A stretch of DNA of 15,335 bases. Origin: Alistipes sp. (GTDB lineage: Bacteria > Bacteroidota > Bacteroidia > Bacteroidales > Rikenellaceae). The position numbers and the translations under genes were made by a program. Shown one piece after another: positions 6,779-12,813 of the stretch. Within the stretch, counting starts at the first letter, position 1, and each line of letters starts with the position of its first letter. The stretch is from positions 1 through 15,335 of the forward strand of contig JAFYOF010000191.1 of the NCBI GenBank assembly GCA_017560305.1, read 5' to 3'. The notes beneath the pieces were generated by a model that saw only the letters and a list, made by a program, of their open reading frames with translations, had not been told where the DNA came from and made no database searches.

Positions 6779-8062
6779 CTACTTGTTTGTCATAATATCC
6801 AGAATCATCTCATCGGTGGCATTCATACCATCACGACCGATTGCGGTGAGGTTGTGTATTGAACGATCAACATCCTCGTCGATGATACCCTCGAGTTTCG
6901 ACACGCAGCGACCCTCCATTGCCATCATTGCCGAGAGAACTGCAGTAGAAACGCCACTCGCCAACTTCAAGGCGCAACTTGGCTTCGCACCGTCGCAAAT
7001 CATACCTGTAAGGTTGGCAATCATATTCTTCACAGCAATAGCGACCTCTTCATAACCGCCACCCATCAGATAGGTGATACCGCAACTTGAGCCCGATGCT
7101 GCTACAACGCAACCGCAAAGAGCCGACAAGCGGCCAAGGCTCTGCTTGATATAGATAACGGTAAGGTGGCTCAACACCAGTGCGCGAATCATCTGCTCGT
7201 GCGACGCGCCACACTCCTCGCCATAGACCACAACGGGCAGAGTAGCCGTAATACCCTGATTACCACTACCCGAATTACTCATCACGGGCACCTTCGCGCC
7301 ACCCATACGGGCATCACACGCCGAAGCAGTATAAGACAAGATGCGAGAGAAGATGCTGTCACCCATAATCTTAATCTCCTTATCACGGCGCAACATCTTG
7401 CCCAACGAGTGACCATAGTCACCAGCAAAGGCGCTCTCTGCCGCAGCCTTGTTCAGGCGCATAGACTCCTTGATAAACTCAATCTCCTCGAGCGGAGTGG
7501 TCATAGCGAAGTCATATACACGGCGCAGGGTGAGCTCCACCTCGTCGGCACACTCCTCGGCAGAGGCTGCAATGCTCTCGTCGCACAACACCTCGTCATC
7601 GCGCTGCAAAAAGACAAAGCGGGTGTGACCACCAGCGATGATTGCCACCGCACGATGACCCTCAGCCTCAGCCTCAATCTCGACATAGAGTTTCTCGCTG
7701 ATACCCTTCTTGAGTTCGATTGCGATACGCTCCTGGGCGATGTACTGCTTACCGCGCTCAACAGCATCGGCATCGGCATCCTTCAACACCTCCAGCTCAT
7801 ACTCCGAGCGACCCACCAGCGCACCCAAGGCGATGGCAATAGGCAAGCCTATCATTCCCGTAGCGGGGATACCTACGCCCATAGCATTCTTAAGGATATT
7901 GGCACTCAAGCGGGCGGTAATCTTCTCGGGCACTGCGCCCAGCAACTCGGTAGCTCGCGCCACGCACAACGACACAGCAACGGGCTCGGTACAACCGATG
8001 GCTGGCACCACCTCGCGCTTAATCATAGCGATGATTGACTCACGCATATCTTTTGACAGCAT
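6779..8062 (-). CDS. UPF0597 / L-cysteine desulfidase-like iron-sulfur protein
   Basis: Belongs to the UPF0597 (YhaM/CyuA) family, related to the archaeal [4Fe-4S] L-cysteine desulfidase, which converts L-cysteine to pyruvate, sulfide and ammonia, and more distantly to the iron-sulfur serine dehydratase alpha chain. Seen in the sequence: AIGCTEP with C24 (the catalytic/cluster cysteine region), a glycine-rich SNSGSGNQGI block, and cysteines in LCGCVV, SGSSCGITYLMGG and GMICDGAKPSCALK, the places where cluster ligands are expected. Start: an open frame runs to a TTG at 8116, but that codon is itself the predicted -33 box. ATG 8071 would leave a leader of only about 8 bases, so ATG 8062 (427 aa) is preferred. 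Single gene with its own promoter and terminator. Substrate (cysteine or another amino acid) is inferred from the family only. Confidence 0.85.
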   Translation of the reverse strand: MLSKDMRESIIAMIKREVVPAIGCTEPVAVSLCVARATELLGAVPEKITARLSANILKNAMGVGIPATGMIGLPIAIALGALVGRSEYELEVLKDADADAVERGKQYIAQERIAIELKKGISEKLYVEIEAEAEGHRAVAIIAGGHTRFVFLQRDDEVLCDESIAASAEECADEVELTLRRVYDFAMTTPLEEIEFIKESMRLNKAAAESAFAGDYGHSLGKMLRRDKEIKIMGDSIFSRILSYTASACDARMGGAKVPVMSNSGSGNQGITATLPVVVYGEECGASHEQMIRALVLSHLTVIYIKQSLGRLSALCGCVVAASGSSCGITYLMGGGYEEVAIAVKNMIANLTGMICDGAKPSCALKLASGVSTAVLSAMMAMEGRCVSKLEGIIDEDVDRSIHNLTAIGRDGMNATDEMILDIMTNK

Positions 8063-8085
8063 AGTTTCCATTTTTGAAATTTCCA

Positions 8086-8116
8086 CAAAAATACAAACTC
8101 TGAGCGAGAGAAACAA
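8086..8116 (-). promoter_or_regulatory. Predicted promoter of the cysteine desulfidase-like gene
   Basis: On the minus strand TTG (8116-8114) is followed after exactly 20 bases by TATTTTTG (8093-8086), a full -33/-7 pair of the Bacteroidota type. Transcription should start near 8080, so the translated region must begin at 8071 or, better, 8062. Confidence 0.7.
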
Positions 8117-8122
8117 CCTTTG

Positions 8123-8155
8123 AATTCAAAATTTAGAATTCAAGATTCAAAATTA
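8123..8155. repeat. Short AT-rich direct repeat
   Basis: ATTCAAAATT occurs at 8124-8133 and again at 8145-8154, a 21-base period, with a third ATTCAA between them at 8138-8143. GAATTC occurs twice. Low-complexity sequence of this kind is common between genes in this phylum; no function is claimed. Confidence 0.5.
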
Positions 8156-8176
8156 GGTTTTCCCTACCCTACATCC

Positions 8177-8244
8177 CAGCGCTTCACCAAATAAAATCAG
8201 ACTTTAGTCTATATCTTCGGAGGTATGGGTTTGGTGAGGTGCTG
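8177..8244 (+). other. Branched inverted-repeat structure (possible RNA element or intergenic repeat)
   Basis: A long outer stem pairs 8177-8191 with 8230-8244 (CAGCGCTTCACCAAA with TTTGGTGAGGTGCTG): 15 of 15 positions pair on the plus strand, two as G-U. Inside it are two hairpins side by side: AGAC/GTCT at 8199-8210 with a TTTA loop, and ATATCT/AGGTAT at 8211-8226 with a TCGG loop and one G-U pair. Together this is a three-way junction. On the minus strand the two wobble positions become A-C mismatches, so the plus strand folds better. It lies upstream of the 8116 promoter, not inside a leader, and no plus-strand gene follows. It matches no RNA family I recognise. Confidence 0.45.
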
Positions 8245-8246
8245 AT

Positions 8247-8284
8247 ATAAAAATTCCGCTGGTGGTCGCTCTCCACCAGCGGAA
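8247..8284 (-). terminator. Terminator of the acyl-CoA synthetase gene
   Basis: TTCCGCTGGTGG (8254-8265) and CCACCAGCGGAA (8273-8284) form a perfect 12 bp stem with a 7-base loop. On the minus strand it is followed by TTTTTATA. It lies 44 bases after the stop of the synthetase gene. Confidence 0.92.
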
Positions 8285-8328
8285 CGGAATAAATGTTACA
8301 GGAAAATATTTCTTGTTACTAAGAAATC

Positions 8329-9963
8329 CTATTTGTACATAAAGCGCTTGATAGACTGCTTTGGAGTGTGCTCGAAGCCCTGCTCCATAATCTCGATTGA
8401 AGAGATCTTGCTATAAGCTGGCATCTGCTTGTTAAGCTCGATGCGGTTCTCCTCCATCTGCGCCTTCAACTCCTCGGTGATACCAGCCTTCTGGTCCTCT
8501 GGAGTCATTGCAACCAAAGCCACGAGAAGGTGACCACGGTCAACAATCAAAGACTCAGCCACGCGAGGCATTGAGTTGAGCTTGCTCTCAATCTCCTCAG
8601 GGTAGATATTCTGACCGTTAGGAGAGAGAATCATACACTTGCTACGACCCTTGATGAAGATATTACCCTTCTTGTCGATGATACCCAAGTCACCAGTACG
8701 CAGGTAGCCATCCTCGGTGAAGGTAGCATCTGTTGCCTCTGGATTCTTGTAGTAACCGAGCATCACATTCTCACCCTTAACCTGAATCTCGCCTACAATC
8801 TTGCGAGGGTTCTCAGAGTCAATGCGCACCTCTACATTTGTCACCGCGCGACCGCAAGAGCCGAGACGGAATGACTGCCAAGGCGAGTAACCGATAAGTG
8901 GAGCACACTCGGTCATACCATAGCCTACTGTGTAAGGCAACTTAATCTTGCGCATAACCTCCTCAACCGGGCGGCTGATAGCAGCGCCACCGATAACGAT
9001 TGAGCGCAAGTTACCACCGAACACACCCATCAACTGCTTGCGAACCTTTGCATAGATGAGCTTGCGAACGCCTGGGATAGAGGTCAGAATCTTCAACGCA
9101 GGCTTCTGGAGCGTTGGCATCACCTTGTTCTTGAAAATCTTCTCCAACACAAGTGGCACAGTAATCAAGAGGTAAGGCTTGATGTCAGCCAACGCCTGCA
9201 TCAAAAGGGTTGGGGTTGGAGTCTTACCCAAGAAGAATACGCGTGCACCGCCGAACAATGGGTAGAGGAACTCAAACGCCATACCGTACATATGAGCCAT
9301 TGGCAACATTGACATAATCTGGTCACCACGCTGCACAGGGATGTGGCTCAACGCAAACTCGATGTTTGAAGAGAGGTTGCGAGATGTGAGCATAACGCCC
9401 TTTGGTGAAGATGTTGTACCTGATGTATAGTTGATGATTGCCAAATCGTCCAAGTCACCAATCTTGTAGTCGGTCACTGACTCACGCTGCGAAGGCTCCA
9501 CAACCTTCTCTGCTGCGAGGATTGTAGAAATCTGCTCGCCCTGAGCCTTGTCTGCTGCGTAGAGCAACGAGAAGTCCTCAACATTGATTGCAGCACGCAA
9601 CGCTGGCATCTTCTCGACATCCATCGCACCCCAGGTCTTTACATCGGTAAAGATGATGACGCTGTCAGAGTGTGCTGTGAGGCTTGCGATATCCGCTGGG
9701 TTGAAGTCAGCGAGAATAGGCACAGCAACTGCACGGTTTGAAACGATAGATACGAAGCTGATTGCCCAGTGAGCGCAGTTCTTTGCAGCGATAGCGATGC
9801 GGTCGCCCAACTCAACGCCTACCACCTTGTAGCAATCGTGGATTTTTGATATCTGCGTTGCGATCTCTCCGAATGTATAGGTCTTACCCTGATAGTCACT
9901 CAAAGCTGGGAGGTCCCAGTTCTCTCGCACCGACTTTTGGAAGATTGATAAATAGTGTCTCAT
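8329..9963 (-). CDS. AMP-forming long-chain acyl-CoA synthetase-like protein
   Basis: Adenylate-forming enzyme (ANL superfamily) that should activate a fatty acid with ATP and join it to CoA. In the 544-residue product the P-loop YTSGTTSSPKGV is at 179-190, the adenine-binding motif YGMTE at 348-352, the YLRTGDLG hinge region at 420-427 and the IKGRSKCMILSPNGQNIYPEEIE block at 437-459. The C-terminal subdomain ends HTPKQSIKRFMYK. In that end the residue just before Ile, usually the catalytic lysine, is S537, with K535 and K539 nearby. Start: the frame is open up to 10119, but residues before MRHYLSIFQK resemble no family member and would include the intergenic repeats, so ATG 9963 is chosen. 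Single gene with a clear terminator. Acyl-ACP synthetase activity is an alternative. Confidence 0.92.
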   Translation of the reverse strand: MRHYLSIFQKSVRENWDLPALSDYQGKTYTFGEIATQISKIHDCYKVVGVELGDRIAIAAKNCAHWAISFVSIVSNRAVAVPILADFNPADIASLTAHSDSVIIFTDVKTWGAMDVEKMPALRAAINVEDFSLLYAADKAQGEQISTILAAEKVVEPSQRESVTDYKIGDLDDLAIINYTSGTTSSPKGVMLTSRNLSSNIEFALSHIPVQRGDQIMSMLPMAHMYGMAFEFLYPLFGGARVFFLGKTPTPTLLMQALADIKPYLLITVPLVLEKIFKNKVMPTLQKPALKILTSIPGVRKLIYAKVRKQLMGVFGGNLRSIVIGGAAISRPVEEVMRKIKLPYTVGYGMTECAPLIGYSPWQSFRLGSCGRAVTNVEVRIDSENPRKIVGEIQVKGENVMLGYYKNPEATDATFTEDGYLRTGDLGIIDKKGNIFIKGRSKCMILSPNGQNIYPEEIESKLNSMPRVAESLIVDRGHLLVALVAMTPEDQKAGITEELKAQMEENRIELNKQMPAYSKISSIEIMEQGFEHTPKQSIKRFMYK

Positions 9964-10071
9964 AAAATTTGAAGCTTTTACGCCTGATAAAATTGTCGTT
10001 AAAAAAGTTTGTGATTTTCTCACGGTGCAAATATCCAAGTTTTCACCCGAATAATAAAATTTAAGTGGTAT

Positions 10072-10132
10072 GGGGCGAAACGGAGGGGTGAAATCCTTAT
10101 AAGGGACGAAATTCCGCAAAAACGGGGCGAAA
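10072..10132 (+). repeat. Four imperfect 9-base direct repeats, GGGGyGAAA type
   Basis: GGGGCGAAA (10072-10080), GGGGTGAAA (10085-10093), GGGACGAAA (10103-10111) and GGGGCGAAA (10124-10132) lie in the same orientation with start-to-start distances of 13, 18 and 21 bases. An inverted copy, TTTCGCCCC at 10140-10148, pairs with the last repeat as the terminator stem. They lie upstream of the predicted acyl-CoA synthetase promoter and could be regulator sites; this is inference. Confidence 0.5.
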
Positions 10133-10148
10133 TTTTTACTTTCGCCCC
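10118..10148 (-). terminator. Terminator of the thioesterase-LytTR operon
   Basis: GGGGCGAAA (10124-10132) and TTTCGCCCC (10140-10148) form a perfect 9 bp stem with a 7-base loop. On the minus strand this is followed by GTTTTTG, and it lies 35 bases after the LytTR stop codon. Confidence 0.85.
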
Positions 10149-10182
10149 ATTCATATTTCCCAACATTTGCACAGAATTGACC

Positions 10183-11052
10183 TTATGCGCCCTTCATAAG
10201 CCACTGGTTTATGCTCTCGATGTAGGTCTTTGAGACTGGTACATCGGGCACTCCCTCGATGCCGAATTCAACATATATACCCTCCTTTTCGCGGCGCATA
10301 ACCTTAATCAAATCGAGGTTGATGATGTAGGAACGATGGCAGCGCTGGATGTGCGTTGACTCCAACTGCTTCGCCACACGGGTCAAAGTATTGCGCACCA
10401 GAATCTTCTTTGGCGTGTTGTTGTTAAGATACCATACGCAGACATAGTTATCTGCCGACTCAAGCAGCAAGAGATGTTCACGACGCACCGACAAACGCAT
10501 CTCGCCCTTCTCGTCGTAAATCTGCACATAGGCCGCCTGCAACGCAGTCTCATCCTCCGCCAGACGCTCACGGATGTGACGCAACTGCGCCACTCGCTCC
10601 TGCCAGATGAAATAGATGTAGCACATCACATAAGGTATCAGCAGGATAAGACTCGTCTTGCTCAGCGAATTATAGAAGAGCGTGGTGACGCTCTTTGTGG
10701 TGTCGGTCACAAGTGCCGCAATGGTGAAGATAGACGCCATAATCAAAATCTCGCACGCCACCCAAGAGATGTAGTGGATGTAGGAGATTGGGCGCTTGCG
10801 GGTGTAAAACCCCATAATCCAGCGACTTACGGCAACAACCGCCATACCGACCAGGATAAAGCAGACTGTGATTAACTGCACCAGCACCTCGCGCGAGATG
10901 TTCAGGCGGTGCAACAAGGCTGCATCCTCGTCAATGTGGTTGAAGTTGAAAGGGCGATAAATCGTGATGAACAAAAGCGCAAAAATCGGCACGAAGATAA
11001 TCATCGTGATCTGATTCGAGCGCTTATATATAAATGAGGGTATCGGTGTCAT
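10183..11052 (-). CDS. Membrane-anchored LytTR DNA-binding regulator
   Basis: Putative transcription factor with a membrane part and no receiver domain. In the 289 residues four hydrophobic segments are visible at about 15-32, 56-76, 92-115 and 133-150, then a charged linker with coiled-coil character (150-180). A LytTR domain runs from about 188 to 287, with the family marks LLLESADNYVCVW (~195-207), RCHRSYIINLDLI (~237-249) and DVPVSKTY (~270-277). LytTR domains bind DNA through short direct repeats. Since there is no phospho-acceptor domain, activity is likely set by the membrane part or by a partner. The gene starts 12 bases after the acyl-ACP thioesterase and is followed by a terminator, so the two form an operon. 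Its ligand and targets are unknown. Confidence 0.88.
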   Translation of the reverse strand: MTPIPSFIYKRSNQITMIIFVPIFALLFITIYRPFNFNHIDEDAALLHRLNISREVLVQLITVCFILVGMAVVAVSRWIMGFYTRKRPISYIHYISWVACEILIMASIFTIAALVTDTTKSVTTLFYNSLSKTSLILLIPYVMCYIYFIWQERVAQLRHIRERLAEDETALQAAYVQIYDEKGEMRLSVRREHLLLLESADNYVCVWYLNNNTPKKILVRNTLTRVAKQLESTHIQRCHRSYIINLDLIKVMRREKEGIYVEFGIEGVPDVPVSKTYIESINQWLMKGA

Positions 11053-11064
11053 AATACTCTATCT

Positions 11065-11790
11065 TTATCGAATCTCAAATGCGAAACGGCACAACGCATC
11101 GCCCGCCTCGTTGGCAAACTCATAGGTGCGAGCCGACTCACCGCACTCACCCTTGAGCGAGATGACATCGCCATACAACGCCTCACGCATAAAGTTCACA
11201 TCCATACGCACCGACTCCAACTTCTCTGGTACCTCGATTGGCATCGTGTCGAAGATAAGGTCGATGTAACGCATCGTGTTCATATGGCGATTGAAGTCGA
11301 TGTCGCTGTAGGCAACCTTGTGCTCAAGAATAGCCTCGCTCTTCACTGCTCCGAGTCGGCGAGGGCGCTCGCAAGGCGATGGGCAATCGACAATCGTACC
11401 ATCGTGCACCTTTGCTAAGGTATTCATATCCACCGGCATACGCGTATCATAGTCGAGCATACACCACTGCGACACCGCACGACCAAACTCCCTGCCCGAA
11501 GCGTCAGTCAGGGTGAAGTTTCGAGTTGATGAGAGGCGGTTGTAGTCGCTGATCCAGGTGTGAACGGTGAACTCCTCGTACTCGCGTGGCATATAATCCA
11601 ACTCGATGCAGAGGCGAGAAATCACCCAACCATAATTCTTGTCCGCCAAAAACTGTATACCGAAGCCACGGTTATGAGCATCACGACCCGCTACATAGAG
11701 GATGATATCACACATCGATGAGACAGTAGCGCGCGATGTGAAATCGACATTGCGTGGCTCAACCTTACACTTGAAAACGCTCTTTTCCAT
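11065..11790 (-). CDS. Acyl-ACP thioesterase (Fat family)
   Basis: Hot-dog-fold enzyme that hydrolyses acyl-ACP to free fatty acid and ACP, as in plant FatA/FatB and their bacterial relatives. The 241-residue protein is a tandem of two hot-dog repeats. The active-site segment SDIDFNRHMNTMRYIDLIFD contains D165, N167 and H169 in the D-x-N-x-H-x-N arrangement of the family. The N-terminal repeat includes the substrate helix around RDAHNRGFGIQFLADKNYGW and the strand WVISRLCIELDYMPRE. The ATG at 11790 lies about 20 bases after a predicted TSS. It is the first gene of an operon with the LytTR regulator. Free fatty acids it releases could be re-activated by the nearby acyl-CoA synthetase; that pairing is inference from proximity. 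Confidence 0.9.
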   Translation of the reverse strand: MEKSVFKCKVEPRNVDFTSRATVSSMCDIILYVAGRDAHNRGFGIQFLADKNYGWVISRLCIELDYMPREYEEFTVHTWISDYNRLSSTRNFTLTDASGREFGRAVSQWCMLDYDTRMPVDMNTLAKVHDGTIVDCPSPCERPRRLGAVKSEAILEHKVAYSDIDFNRHMNTMRYIDLIFDTMPIEVPEKLESVRMDVNFMREALYGDVISLKGECGESARTYEFANEAGDALCRFAFEIR

Positions 11791-11815
11791 AATTTTCGTT
11801 TATATTATCTCATTG

Positions 11816-11846
11816 CAAAGATAGTCAAATTTTCCATCCGCTGCAA
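11816..11846 (-). promoter_or_regulatory. Predicted promoter of the thioesterase-LytTR operon
   Basis: On the minus strand TTG (11846-11844) and TATCTTTG (11823-11816) are separated by exactly 20 bases, a full -33/-7 pair. The expected start of transcription is near 11809. The box begins 26 bases after the end of the PAQR-family gene, with no terminator between, so read-through from that gene is also possible. Confidence 0.7.
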
Positions 11847-11871
11847 TTTCAGTCAATTATTACTTAATTGG

Positions 11872-12561
11872 TTACCAGACCTGCGCTGGCAGGAACATCC
11901 TGAGCATCTGGTAAACCGCAATGATGTGGCACACATCGCCCAGAAGAACGAAGATGTGGAAAACGGTGTGCATATAGCGAATTTTCTTGAAACTATAAAG
12001 CACCGCACCCGCGATATAGCTCACGCCCTCTGCCACTACCCACAGCACAATCGACAATCCGACGCACTGATAAAATGGGCGGAAAGCGACTAAAATAGAA
12101 AGGCCCATCAAGACATAGCAGGCGGTCTCCAAATAGCTGTGCGCCTTCAACTTATTGAAACTTACCGTGGTGCCGACAATGGCGCACGCCCACACAAAGC
12201 CGAATATAACCCACGCCCAAACATTGGCGCCCGCATCACGCATTGCAATCAGCGTGATTGGCGAGTAACTGCCCGCTATGTGCCAGTAGATTGCCGAGTG
12301 GTCAAACTTTCTCAAACGAGCCTTTTGTGCCACCTTCTGGGCTGGGCAAGCGTGATAGAAAGTAGAAGCGAGGTAGGAGCTCACCACTCCAAAAAGATAG
12401 AGCCACAAGGCAAAGACCGCCATCGGCGACCCGCTTGCGTAACCCTTCGCCAAGAACCACAGGCAGACTGCGCCACCCATAAGCACACCGACGCCGTGCG
12501 AAATGCTGTTCGCCCACTCCTCGGATTTTGTGTATTGTTTCTTATCCTTAATCTCGTTCAT
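11872..12561 (-). CDS. Hemolysin III / PAQR-family membrane protein
   Basis: Seven-helix inner-membrane protein of the hemolysin III (YqfA/TrhA-like) branch of the PAQR family; bacterial members have been linked to membrane lipid balance, and the hemolysin name rests on old assays. In the 229 residues about seven hydrophobic segments can be seen. The polar residues of the putative zinc site are present: H22 in SISHGVG, S66 and H70 in SSYLASTFYH, D87 in RKFDHSA, and H198 and H202 in MHTVFHIF. The frame is open to a TTG at 12591, but that extension would include the -7 element, so ATG 12561 is taken. A TACTTTTG element ends just five bases before this ATG, implying a leaderless or nearly leaderless mRNA. 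It is divergent from the RND efflux genes. Confidence 0.92.
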   Translation of the reverse strand: MNEIKDKKQYTKSEEWANSISHGVGVLMGGAVCLWFLAKGYASGSPMAVFALWLYLFGVVSSYLASTFYHACPAQKVAQKARLRKFDHSAIYWHIAGSYSPITLIAMRDAGANVWAWVIFGFVWACAIVGTTVSFNKLKAHSYLETACYVLMGLSILVAFRPFYQCVGLSIVLWVVAEGVSYIAGAVLYSFKKIRYMHTVFHIFVLLGDVCHIIAVYQMLRMFLPAQVW

Positions 12562-12566
12562 AGGGG

Positions 12567-12574
12567 CAAAAGTA
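12567..12574 (-). promoter_or_regulatory. Predicted -7 element directly before the PAQR-family start codon
   Basis: The minus strand reads TACTTTTG, a full TAnnTTTG match, followed by CCCCT and the ATG at 12561. Transcription would begin at or beside the start codon. A TTTGG at 12592-12588 is only about 14 bases upstream, short for a -33 box. Confidence 0.45.
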
Positions 12575-12766
12575 ATAAAAATATCTTCCAAATTCGACTT
12601 TTACAACATAAAATTGTTGTTTTTCATCATTTTTAAACTTTTCTCGTTGCATAAAAAACCGAGCATTCAACTGCCGTGTTTCCCGCCTCGGGCGGTTCAC
12701 CCCACAATTTCGCCACTTCACCCAAGAGAATGTGGCAAGATGCGGAGTTTTTTCAATAATTTTTCT

Positions 12767-12788
12767 TACCTTTGAATGTTTATTCAAA
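12767..12788 (+). promoter_or_regulatory. Efflux operon promoter with overlapping inverted repeat
   Basis: TACCTTTG (12767-12774) is a full -7 match, about 40 bases before the adaptor ATG. Overlapping it, TTTGAAT (12771-12777) and ATTCAAA (12782-12788) form a perfect 7 bp inverted repeat with a 4-base spacer, covering the predicted start of transcription. It has the layout of a repressor operator. No -33 TTG is seen, and no regulator gene lies beside the operon in this window. Confidence 0.45.
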
Positions 12789-12813
12789 CACGAAATTAAA
12801 ACGAACTTGAGAT

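Larger units (their letters stand above)
9964..10182 (-). promoter_or_regulatory. Intergenic region upstream of the acyl-CoA synthetase
   Basis: No gene is seen. It holds the lytTR-gene terminator (10118-10148), a cluster of GGGGyGAAA repeats, a perfect palindrome CCTTATAAGG at 10095-10104, and a near match to the -7 element on the minus strand, GATATTTG (10035-10028, one mismatch to TAnnTTTG), about 65 bases before the synthetase ATG. No good -33 box accompanies it. Confidence 0.4.

Noticed and set aside
7166..8038. Plus-strand open frame of 290 codons opposite the cysteine desulfidase-like gene
   Set aside because: The minus-strand product matches UPF0597 along its length; the opposite frame has low-complexity His/Thr/Arg composition and no promoter or start signal.
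8063..8116. TTG start at 8116 for the cysteine desulfidase-like gene
   Set aside because: The TTG is the predicted -33 box, 20 bases from a perfect -7 box, so it would not be transcribed in that mRNA.
8177..8244. Riboswitch for the cysteine desulfidase-like gene, or an integron attC site
   Set aside because: The structure lies upstream of that gene's predicted promoter and folds better on the other strand, so it is not in its leader. The ends lack the AAC/GTT core sites of attC and no integron genes are present.
9964..10119. 52-codon N-terminal extension of the acyl-CoA synthetase
   Set aside because: The extension resembles no family N-terminus and would run through the -7-like element and the GGGGyGAAA repeats; ATG 9963 gives a family-like start.
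12683..12695. CCGCC-TCG-GGCGG hairpin as a terminator in the divergent efflux/PAQR gap
   Set aside because: It has no U-tract on either strand, and neither flanking gene transcribes into it, as both are read outward from this gap.
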